A stretch of 6,593 nucleotides of DNA. It comes from Deltaproteobacteria bacterium. GTDB taxonomy: Bacteria > Desulfobacterota > Desulfarculia > Desulfarculales > Desulfarculaceae. The stretch is taken from positions 1-6,593 of the forward strand of contig JAKAGJ010000119.1 of NCBI GenBank assembly GCA_021815655.1, written 5' to 3'. The notes beneath the pieces are model-generated. The model was given only the letters and a program-made list of their open reading frames with translations. It ran no database searches and was not told where the DNA came from. This document shows, piece after piece, positions 1 through 6,506 of the stretch; the stretch's first letter is position 1; every line of letters begins with the position of its first letter. The position numbers were made by a program, and so were the translations under genes.

Positions 1-752
1 TGCCGCAGGTGTGCGTATTCCTGCCGGTGTACAACGAGGAGGCCATCCTGGAGGCCAACGCCCAGGCCCTGCTGGCCTACCTGGAGAACTGCGGCCTGGA
101 CTACGAGGTGATAATCGGCAGCAACGGCTCCAGCGACCGCACCCCGGAACTGGGACGGCGGCTGGCGGCAAGCCACCCCCGGCTGCGCTTCTTTCACCTG
201 CCCCAGCGGGGGCCGGGGCGGGCCTTTGCCCGGTCCCTGGAGCTGGCGACCGCGCCCAACTTGGTAACCCTGGACATGGACCTCTCGGTGAGCCCGGCCT
301 TCGTGCCCCAGGCCCTTGAGCTGCTAAAAGACCATGACGTGGTGGTGGGCAGCAAGCGCCAGGGGCGTGAGGAGCGCTCCTGGACGCGGGTGCTGGGCAG
401 CGGGCTCTACATAGCCTGCGCCCGCCTGCTCCTGGGGCTGCCCTATCAGGACTACTCCATCGGGGCCAAGGGCTTCAGCCTGGATCTGGCTAAAAGCCTG
501 CCCCACCTCATCGACGGGCACACGGCCTACGCCGGCAATCTCATCTGCGCGGCCCACTTCAGCGGGCGGGCGGTGGCGGTGCTGCCGGTGAGCTGTTCCG
601 ACCGCCGCCGCTCCCATTTCAACCTGGGGCGCGAGGCCCTCTACCGCCTGGGCTGGCTGTTGCGCCTGGTGCGGAACCGGCGCCGGCCGGGCTATTTCTC
701 GGTCTTGACCTCCACCCCGGTCCAGCCCGCGCCGGGGGGGTCGGCAAGGTAA
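1..752 (+). CDS. Family 2 glycosyltransferase, DPM1/polyprenyl-phosphate-sugar synthase-like (5' end at window border)
   Basis: A GT-A fold enzyme that probably moves a sugar from a nucleotide donor to a polyprenyl phosphate at the cytosolic membrane face. Counting from the GTG at 9: the N-terminal strand VFLPVYNEE (3-11), GSNGSSD (37-43) where family 2 enzymes usually carry a DDGS-type loop, DMD (89-91) as the DXD metal site, VVVGSKR (111-117), DYSIGAKGF (148-156) and a basic DRRRSHFNL segment (198-206) followed by an amphipathic stretch. This order matches the DPM/DPG-synthase-like subgroup. There are no C-terminal membrane spans, so it resembles the soluble DPM1 type. The frame is open to the left edge (PQ before the GTG), and bases 1-2 are TG, so the likely start is an NTG whose first base lies just outside the window, giving a protein beginning MPQV. 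The last 61 bp overlap the convergent cyclase gene. The donor and acceptor cannot be told from sequence. Confidence 0.88.
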   Translation, partial: PQVCVFLPVYNEEAILEANAQALLAYLENCGLDYEVIIGSNGSSDRTPELGRRLAASHPRLRFFHLPQRGPGRAFARSLELATAPNLVTLDMDLSVSPAFVPQALELLKDHDVVVGSKRQGREERSWTRVLGSGLYIACARLLLGLPYQDYSIGAKGFSLDLAKSLPHLIDGHTAYAGNLICAAHFSGRAVAVLPVSCSDRRRSHFNLGREALYRLGWLLRLVRNRRRPGYFSVLTSTPVQPAPGGSAR

Positions 753-2914
753 CGCTGGCAACGCTGGGCCATGATGCGCGCCGCCTGGTCCTGGGGGCGC
801 GGACCCAGCACCTCCTGGTACTTGGCCAGGGCCCCGGCGAAATCGCGGGCCAGGTAGAGATCAAAGGCCGCCTGGCTCAAGCCCACGCAGGCCGGCTCCG
901 GGCTTGCCTCCTTGGCCCCCAGCAGCTCGAAGATGGCCAGCGGCTGCTGGCGCCCCTTGACCTGGATCAGGTCCAGCACCCTGAAGTGGAACTGGTCCCG
1001 ACACAGGTCGCGGGTGGACTGGCAGACGATGGCATCCACCCCGTAGACCTTGCACTGGCCCTCCACCCGGAAGGCGGTGTTGACGTTGTCGCCGATGACC
1101 GTGTAGTCGAAGCGCCGCTGGGAGCCCATGTTGCCCACCACCATGGCTCCGGTGTTGATGCCGATGCCGATGCGCAAGGGGGGCAGCCCCGCCTCTTGCC
1201 AGTGCCCGTTGATGCTCTCGGCCCTTTTGAGCATGCCCAGGGCGGTGCGGCAGGCCCGCGCCGCGTGGTCGGGCTGGGGCGCCGGCGCGCCGTACACCGC
1301 CATCACCGCGTCGCCGATGTACTTGTCCAACATGCCGTCCTGCGCCAGCACCTCACCCGTCATCTGGTCCATGTAGAGATTGAGCAGCTGCGCCAGCCGC
1401 TCGGGGGGCAGATTCTCGGAGATGCTGGTGAAGCCGCGGATATCCGAGGCCAGCACGGTCAGCACCTTCTTCTCGCCCCCCAGCTTGAGTCCGGCGGGGT
1501 CCTTGAGCACGCGCTCGATCACCGACGGGTTGAGGTACTGCTGGAAGGCCTGGCGGATGCGCCGCTTGTCGCGCACCTCGGTGAGGTTGCGGTACACGGT
1601 CAGCCCCAGGCCGCAGGCGACGAGTCCCAAGAGGGGCACCACCAGGCTCAAGGGGCGGCCGCGCAAAAAGAGCTGGTAGCACAGCGCCACGTAGCCCGCC
1701 CCCGCCCCCAGGGTCAACAGCCAGCCGCCGACCAGGGGCAAGAGACCACAGCACAGGGTGGCCACGAGCCCCAGGGCCAGGATGGCGGCCAGGTCGAAGA
1801 CGCGCGCCCAGCCCGGCCGGGCCAGGAAGTCGCCGCTGAGCAGGTTGTCCAGCACCTGGGCCTGCACGTCGCCGCCGGGCTCCAGGCTGGCGAAGGGCGT
1901 GGAGCGCATGTCGAAGACGCCGGTGGCGGTGACGGCCACCAGCACGGCTTTGCCGCTTAGGCTCTCCCTGGCCGCCTGGCCCCGCAAGACGTCGGTGGCC
2001 TCCACCACGGGGATGCTGTCGCGGCCGCCCCGGAAATTGATGCGCATAAGTGCGCGCGCGTCCACCGGCACCCTGAGCCGCCCCAGCCTGATCTCCTCCA
2101 GGCCGAAGTCCTCCATCCGCGCCGGCGCCAGGGGCACGCCCCAGTAGCGCGACAGGGTGGCCAGGCTCAAGGAGGGGTAGAAACGGTCGCCGCACTGCAT
2201 CACCAGGGGGATGCTGCGCACCACGCCGTCGGGATCGGGGATGATGTTGAAAAAGCCCGCCGCCGCCGCCGCGCCGGCCAGGATGGGCTGATTGCTCTCC
2301 GGGGCCTTGGCCAGCAGAGGGGCGCGCTCCAGGGCCGCCGGCGAGGCGTAGCGCGTGGGCGGCAGGGCGAATTTTTGCAGCTGGCGCAGGCGGCGCTTCA
2401 ATTCGGCCTGGTCCACGTGGGCCAGGTCCTCCTCGCCCATGTGGAAGTAGTAGCCCAGGACCACCTTGTCGCGGTGGCGGGCCAGGGCCTGGGCCAGCAG
2501 GTGGTCGGGGTGATAGCGGTTGACCACCTCCGCCAGGGACAGGGGGCGCCCCTCCTGGGCGGCCCGGGCCACGGCCAGCACGGCATCCTGCTCCAGGCGC
2601 TGGTCGGGCTCGAAGAAGCCCATGTCCAGGCCGATGGCCTTGGCCTCCAGCCCAGCCAGGTCATCCACCAGTTGGGCCAGCTTTTGGCGGGGCCAGGGCC
2701 AGCGCCCCTCCCGGGCCAGGCTGCGCTCCCCCACCGCCACCAGCACCACCTGCCCCGAGGACAAGGGACGCTCCCCCCGCGCCCAGAACAGGGCGTCGCC
2801 GGCCTTCAGCTCCACCAGCTCCAGGAAACGCGGCTGCCCCAGGTACAACAATAGGGCCAGGGCCGTCAGCCCCAGGCCCAGCAGCAGGGCGTAGAGGTGG
2901 CTCTTCCAGTTCAT
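692..2914 (-). CDS. CHASE2-domain class III adenylate cyclase
   Basis: Predicted membrane receptor that makes cAMP from ATP in the cytosol in response to an unknown extracytoplasmic signal. Numbered from the ATG at 2914 (740 aa): one membrane helix (about 6-26), a CHASE2 sensor domain outside the membrane (about 27-352), three helices (about 373-390, 393-412, 421-441), a short basic linker with QQYLNPSVIERVL, and the catalytic domain (about 481-665). Catalytic residues are all present: metal-binding D491 (SDIRGF) and D535 (YIGDAVMAVYGAP), adenine-selecting K531 (LDKYIGD) paired with T605 (DYTVIGD), and N612 and R616 (NVNTAFR). The K/T pair points to ATP, not GTP, and to the class IIIb type. 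A single TPR-like helical pair (about 679-720) and a WTGV tail close the protein, as in many CHASE2 cyclases. An in-frame TTG at 2971 would add 19 residues, but it lies against the upstream terminator; the ATG has a GAAGG only 2 nt away. The domain call is firm; the signal is unknown. Confidence 0.95.
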   Translation of the reverse strand: MNWKSHLYALLLGLGLTALALLLYLGQPRFLELVELKAGDALFWARGERPLSSGQVVLVAVGERSLAREGRWPWPRQKLAQLVDDLAGLEAKAIGLDMGFFEPDQRLEQDAVLAVARAAQEGRPLSLAEVVNRYHPDHLLAQALARHRDKVVLGYYFHMGEEDLAHVDQAELKRRLRQLQKFALPPTRYASPAALERAPLLAKAPESNQPILAGAAAAAGFFNIIPDPDGVVRSIPLVMQCGDRFYPSLSLATLSRYWGVPLAPARMEDFGLEEIRLGRLRVPVDARALMRINFRGGRDSIPVVEATDVLRGQAARESLSGKAVLVAVTATGVFDMRSTPFASLEPGGDVQAQVLDNLLSGDFLARPGWARVFDLAAILALGLVATLCCGLLPLVGGWLLTLGAGAGYVALCYQLFLRGRPLSLVVPLLGLVACGLGLTVYRNLTEVRDKRRIRQAFQQYLNPSVIERVLKDPAGLKLGGEKKVLTVLASDIRGFTSISENLPPERLAQLLNLYMDQMTGEVLAQDGMLDKYIGDAVMAVYGAPAPQPDHAARACRTALGMLKRAESINGHWQEAGLPPLRIGIGINTGAMVVGNMGSQRRFDYTVIGDNVNTAFRVEGQCKVYGVDAIVCQSTRDLCRDQFHFRVLDLIQVKGRQQPLAIFELLGAKEASPEPACVGLSQAAFDLYLARDFAGALAKYQEVLGPRPQDQAARIMAQRCQRYLADPPGAGWTGVEVKTEK

Positions 2915-2973
2915 GGCCTTCAGCTTACTATAATCGCCGCCGCCCGGGGCGGGGCTGATGCTGAATGGCAATC

Positions 2974-3008
2974 AAAACCCGCCATGGCCCGCGAGGGGGC
3001 CAGGCGGG
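2974..3008 (-). terminator. Intrinsic terminator after the PF10131-like gene
   Basis: Read on the - strand, CCCGCCTGGCCC and GGGCCATGGCGGG form a 12-bp GC-rich stem with one bulged base and a 6-nt loop, followed at once by TTTT and then GATT. It starts 3 nt after the TGA of the large membrane protein (3012-3014) and precedes the cyclase ATG by about 60 nt. It should end most transcripts of the upstream pair and make the cyclase a separate unit. The short U tract leaves room for partial read-through. Confidence 0.7.
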
Positions 3009-3011
3009 GTG

Positions 3012-5606
3012 TCACTCCGGCTGGCGGCCAGGCCCCTCCGCCAGGCCTTCCTCCAGGGCGCGCTGGCACCAGGGCGAGGCGCCAAAGCGCTGGACAAGCT
3101 CCAGGGCCGGAAGGCGGGCCGCCCAAGCCTGGCCGAGGGCGCGCCGGCACACCGCCAGGTAGTAGAGCGTTTCGGGCAACAGGATGGAGTCCGGGAAGTC
3201 CTGGCGCAGCCCCTCCAGCAGCTCCACGGCCTGGGCGTGTTGCCCTTCCTGGTGATAGGTCAGGGCCAGGTCGAAGCGGGTGTAGTCGCTGACCAGGCCC
3301 GAGGGGAAGCGCCGCAGCCCCTCGCGGAAGACCTGGCGGGCCTGCTCCAGCCGCCCGGCCTGGGCCAGGGCGCGCCCTTTGGCCAAAAGCGTGGAGGCGT
3401 CGTCGTGCCAGGTCCACAGCCCCGCGGCCAGCCCCAAGCCCAAAAGCCCCCAGGCCGCCCACCAGAGGCGGGGCCGCCCCGCCTGGGGCTGGCCCGTCCC
3501 GGCCAGGCCGGCGGCCAGCCCCGGCCAGAGCCGCCAGGCCAGCAAGCCGGCCAGGCCCAGCAGGGTCAGGGCCAGGCCCAGCCGGTGGGGCCAGGCCCAG
3601 CCAAAGGCCAGGGTGGCCCGGGCCTTCTCGGGGAAAAGCAGCATGAAGGCCGGCGTGGCCCTATATAGGCGCTCGCCGCCCAGGCTGCGCCAGGCCGGGT
3701 GATAGCTCACCTTAAGCCACAGCGGCATCCCCGGCCGCGCCCCGCGCACGTGGATGCGCTCGTTGGCTATCTCCTCGCCCTGGGGCTGGGGCGCCGCCAA
3801 GGGCAGGCGGGGCAGGAGATCCTGGCGCAGCTCAGCCAGCAGGGGGTCGTCCTGGCGCCCCGAGTCCAGGCGCCGCTGGGGGAAGCGCGCGCGGTCCTCC
3901 GGGCCTATGCGCTCCACGAATACCAGGGGCACCTCCAGACTGGTGAAGCGAAACCACAGGTAGGCCAGCTCCTGGGGACGCCTTGTCTGCACCAGCACCG
4001 GCCAAAAGCGGGGCGTCACGGCGTAGCGGTCCTGGTTTTCGCTCAGGCGGTAGACCGCGTAGGGACCGATGCGCCGTTGCAGCACCAGGCCGGGCTGATG
4101 GTCGGCCAGCTCCTGGGTGGCCCCGTCCACGGCCACGTACTGCCCCACGTTGAACAGCCGCATGCGCGCCAAGCCCCGAGGCAGGTCCAGGCGGCTGAAG
4201 ACATAGCCCGGCAGGGGCATGGAGCCGCGCTGGGCCGTCTCCGATTGCAGGTAGAAGATGAAGGGCGCGCTGGGGCTGGCCTGTAGATAGGCGCTCTCCA
4301 GGGTGGCCCGCCCGGACCACAGGGGCAGGGATTCCAGCGCGCGCACCGACCCGGCCCCCTGGTGCAGAGGCGAGTGCTCGTACACCACCCTGGGCTGGCC
4401 GTAGTCGCCGGCCAGGAACTGGTTCAGCTCCTGAAACTCCGGCCACAGGGGCTTGTGCTCGGTGCCGGAGTTGTTCCAGTTAAGCCACAGGGAGGTGTGC
4501 TCCAGGGCCAGCCCCGGCCATAATCCCCCCGCCACCAGCACCATCAGCGCCAAGGCCCCCGGGGCGGCCAGGGGCCGGGCCAGGCGGGCCAGGGCCTGGG
4601 CGGCCAGTAGCACCAGGGCCAGGTAGGCAAAGGGCAGAAAGCGCACCGTGACGGTGTTCATGAAGGGCGAGGCCAGGTAGAGCAAGAGCGTGCAGACCAG
4701 CCAGAAACCCAGCAGGCCGGCGCGGCCCTTGTCGCCGGGGTCGGAGCCGGCCAGGGCCAGCGGCGCGCCCAGGCCGGCCAGGAGCATCACCGGCAGCAGG
4801 GTGGGCGGGAAGAACTGGCGCCAGGACTCCACGGCCCAGATGAAGTTGAACTTCTCGGTGTAGGGGGCGTAGGCCAGCATGGGCAGGAGCCAGTGCCCCC
4901 AAAGTAAAAAGCCCAGGGCGTAGAGCAAAAAAAGCCGGCGGGCGGCCAGGCGCCAGGGGCGCAGGCTCAAGGGATAGTACAGCCCCGCCGCCAGGCAAAA
5001 GAGCAGGGCATAGGGATGACACAGGCCGGTGAGCCACAAGAGCAGGGCGCTGATCCCCAACCCTCGCCCCTGCTCCAGCCAGCGGGGCAGGCTCCCCAGG
5101 TACAACAGGGCCAGGCCGATGCCCCAAGATTGGCAGAACTGGCCCATGAGGGCCGAGTCGATGCTGCCGCCCCAGATGCCGCCTTCCTCGCGCAGCAGAA
5201 AGCTCAAGGCCAGGGAGGCGGCCAGGGCCGGCCCGGGGAACTTGAGCCCCAGGCCGCGGGCACAGAGATAAACGCACAGGGGCAGGGCCAGGGCCGGCAG
5301 CAGGCTGACCAGCTTGAAGGCCACCGCCGGGTGCGCCGCCAGGCTGATTAGACTGATGACCAAGAACGGCAGTGGGAAGTAGAACTGGAAGGCCGGATAG
5401 CCGGCCAGGCTGCCGGGGTCCCAACCCCACGGCCGCCCCAGGGGCAGGATATGCTGGCGCAGGAAGATGAAGGCCGCGTAGTGGCTGGGGGTGTCGCCGC
5501 CGGTGGGGGCGCCGGGGGATAGCATCAGCCCCCAGGGCAAAAGCCAGGCCACCAGGGCCGTGGCCCCGGCCACCACCAGCAGGTCGTAGACTCCCTGGCG
5601 CGGCAT
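3012..5606 (-). CDS. 6-pyruvoyl-tetrahydropterin synthase-related (PF10131-like) multi-spanning membrane protein with C-terminal TPR region
   Basis: A large integral membrane protein of 864 aa from the ATG at 5606. Despite the family name it has nothing of a pterin enzyme; these proteins resemble GT-C glycosyltransferases and YfhO-like proteins. The first helix (about 8-28) is followed by a loop with GGDTPSHY (D38 in the position where GT-C enzymes carry an acidic catalytic residue) and then the family-like segment GWDPGSLAGYPAFQFYFPLP (about 61-80). Some ten further hydrophobic helices run to about 368. A soluble region (about 370-670) contains NVGQYVAVDG, GPYAVYRL and SYHPAWRS, which resemble the late extracytoplasmic domain of such proteins. 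Two more helices (about 674-692 and 713-732) lead to a TPR region (about 733-852), with repeats around AKGRALAQAGRLEQARQVF and LTYHQEGQHAQAVELL. A GTG at 5675 would add 23 residues, but it lies inside the upstream gene; the ATG overlaps that gene's stop as TGATG. The substrate is unknown, and glycosyl transfer is inference. Confidence 0.82.
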   Translation of the reverse strand: MPRQGVYDLLVVAGATALVAWLLPWGLMLSPGAPTGGDTPSHYAAFIFLRQHILPLGRPWGWDPGSLAGYPAFQFYFPLPFLVISLISLAAHPAVAFKLVSLLPALALPLCVYLCARGLGLKFPGPALAASLALSFLLREEGGIWGGSIDSALMGQFCQSWGIGLALLYLGSLPRWLEQGRGLGISALLLWLTGLCHPYALLFCLAAGLYYPLSLRPWRLAARRLFLLYALGFLLWGHWLLPMLAYAPYTEKFNFIWAVESWRQFFPPTLLPVMLLAGLGAPLALAGSDPGDKGRAGLLGFWLVCTLLLYLASPFMNTVTVRFLPFAYLALVLLAAQALARLARPLAAPGALALMVLVAGGLWPGLALEHTSLWLNWNNSGTEHKPLWPEFQELNQFLAGDYGQPRVVYEHSPLHQGAGSVRALESLPLWSGRATLESAYLQASPSAPFIFYLQSETAQRGSMPLPGYVFSRLDLPRGLARMRLFNVGQYVAVDGATQELADHQPGLVLQRRIGPYAVYRLSENQDRYAVTPRFWPVLVQTRRPQELAYLWFRFTSLEVPLVFVERIGPEDRARFPQRRLDSGRQDDPLLAELRQDLLPRLPLAAPQPQGEEIANERIHVRGARPGMPLWLKVSYHPAWRSLGGERLYRATPAFMLLFPEKARATLAFGWAWPHRLGLALTLLGLAGLLAWRLWPGLAAGLAGTGQPQAGRPRLWWAAWGLLGLGLAAGLWTWHDDASTLLAKGRALAQAGRLEQARQVFREGLRRFPSGLVSDYTRFDLALTYHQEGQHAQAVELLEGLRQDFPDSILLPETLYYLAVCRRALGQAWAARLPALELVQRFGASPWCQRALEEGLAEGPGRQPE

Positions 5607-6421
5607 CACTTGCGCCGGGCGCGCCACTGAGCCCCCCCCAGCCAGGCCGCCAGCCCCAACAGCGCCGCCAGCCACCAGCCCAGGTGGGCGCGGAAGGGAT
5701 TGGGCAGGGGCGCCAGGGTCACCATCACCTCGTCCACCCGCTCCAGACGCCGCCCCGACAGGTCCAGGCCGCTTAAGAGCAGCAGCGGATAGCGGCCCCC
5801 CACCTGGCCGCTCAGGTTCTCCAGGCGCCAGGAGAGCTGGCGGGTCTGGCCAGGGGCGAGAGTCAGCTCCCGTAGCGGGGGCCAGGCCGCCAGCTCCCGG
5901 GGGACCAAGGCCCGCAGCGTCAGGGACACCGGCTCCGCGCCCTGGTTGCGCAGGCTGGCGGTCAGTCGACCCTGGCCGGCCAGCTCCACAGGCGGGGCCT
6001 GCACGTCCAGGGGCGAGGCCCCGTCCGGCCCCAGTTCCTGGCAGACATAGCCCAGGGCCGACAGCGGCATTTGCTGCTGGTCGCGCAGGTCCAGGCGCAG
6101 CACGGCGCAGTGGCGCCCCGGGCGGGTCTCAGCCTGGCCCCAGGACAGCCCCAGGCTGGCGCTCTGTCCTCCGGCCAGGCTAGCCAGGGTTGGCGAGGGG
6201 GCGGCGCCTGGAGGGTACATGGGCACGGCTTGCAGGCTTGAGGCCGTCTCCTGGCCGCGGTTGCGCACCGTCACCTCCAGGCCCCGGCCGCTGCCGGCCA
6301 GCTCACGGGTCTGGCAGGCCAGCTCCATCTCCAGGCCCCCGGCCGCCGCCGGCCCGGCCAGGGTCAATAGGAGCCCCAGGCCGCACCCGGCCCTCAGGAG
6401 CGCTTTGCGAGGTAGACGCAT
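5606..6421 (-). CDS. Secreted single-pass membrane protein with two Ig-like (CARDB/NEW3-like) domains
   Basis: A 271-aa envelope protein I do not recognise by name. From the ATG at 6421 it opens with a clear signal peptide: basic RLPRKALLR, a hydrophobic core GLGLLLTLAG, and an AAA-G type cleavage site near residues 26-28. Two beta-rich domains follow (about 30-130 and 145-238). Each has the pattern of a bacterial Ig-like domain: VTVRNRGQETA and ASLRNQGAEPV are matching strand/turn segments, and LAGGQSASLGLSW and LAPGQTRQLSWRL are matching later strands. Three mature cysteines (36, 105, 127) fall in the first domain or just after it. A membrane helix near 246-265 and the basic end RARRK anchor it, with the Ig-like domains outside. 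A TTG start at 6478 is possible but would sit in the upstream hairpin and spoil the signal peptide; the chosen ATG has only an abutting AGGG. It is coupled to the downstream large membrane protein by TGATG, so it is probably a partner or accessory of that protein. Confidence 0.75.
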   Translation of the reverse strand: MRLPRKALLRAGCGLGLLLTLAGPAAAGGLEMELACQTRELAGSGRGLEVTVRNRGQETASSLQAVPMYPPGAAPSPTLASLAGGQSASLGLSWGQAETRPGRHCAVLRLDLRDQQQMPLSALGYVCQELGPDGASPLDVQAPPVELAGQGRLTASLRNQGAEPVSLTLRALVPRELAAWPPLRELTLAPGQTRQLSWRLENLSGQVGGRYPLLLLSGLDLSGRRLERVDEVMVTLAPLPNPFRAHLGWWLAALLGLAAWLGGAQWRARRK

Positions 6422-6460
6422 CCCTGAATTGTTATCTATGCCCGGCCGCCAGGTCCAGGG
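6422..6460 (-). promoter_or_regulatory. Weak candidate promoter/leader for the Ig-like protein operon
   Basis: Between the hairpin/T tract and the ATG at 6421 lies the most AT-rich patch of this end of the window. On the - strand it reads TAGATAACAATTC, and TAGATA (6438-6433) could be a -10 element. I find no convincing -35 hexamer 16-18 nt upstream. If the hairpin at 6475-6506 does terminate transcription, the two downstream genes need a promoter here; if not, they continue the upstream transcript. Confidence 0.22.
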
Positions 6461-6506
6461 AAAAAGGAGCGCCAACAACCCGGACGCCTAGTTGCACCCG
6501 GGTTGT
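6461..6506 (-). terminator. Stem-loop enclosing the upstream stop codon, with a distal T tract
   Basis: On the - strand, ACAACCCGGGTGC (6506-6494) pairs with GCGTCCGGGTTGT (6487-6475) over 13 bp, including two G-U pairs. The 6-nt loop AACTAG holds the stop codon of the cysteine-rich reading frame. Nine nt later comes TTTTT (6465-6461). The two G-U pairs would be A-C mismatches on the + strand, so the structure favours - strand RNA. The gap before the T tract is longer than in a standard intrinsic terminator, so it may be a weak terminator or an RNA-stability hairpin. Confidence 0.5.

Noticed and set aside
677..690. Palindrome CCGGCGCCGG just after the cyclase stop as a terminator
   Set aside because: It has no following T tract, offers only a 5-bp stem with a small loop, and lies inside the glycosyltransferase coding region.
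986..1960. Long + strand open frame opposite the cyclase
   Set aside because: It is the antisense shadow of a well-conserved cyclase gene; its translation is rich in His, Gln and Gly with no domain, as expected from GC-rich antisense frames.
2935..2955. GC-rich inverted repeat CCGCCCGGGGCGG upstream of the cyclase as an operator
   Set aside because: The stem has 5-6 bp with almost no spacer, in a region where such GC-only palindromes arise by composition; there is no second copy.
2915..2971. In-frame TTG at 2971 as the cyclase start, and TATAGT (2932-2927) as its -10 promoter element
   Set aside because: The TTG directly abuts the T tract of the terminator and adds a Pro/Gly-rich stretch before the natural membrane helix. 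TATAGT lies only 12 nt from the ATG and has no -35 hexamer at the right distance.
4560..5300. Very frequent GGCCAGG / CCAGGGCC words that look like a dispersed repeat
   Set aside because: On the coding (-) strand these are CTGGCC Leu-Ala codon pairs in Leu/Ala-rich membrane helices with GC-rich codon use; spacing is irregular and there is no repeat unit.
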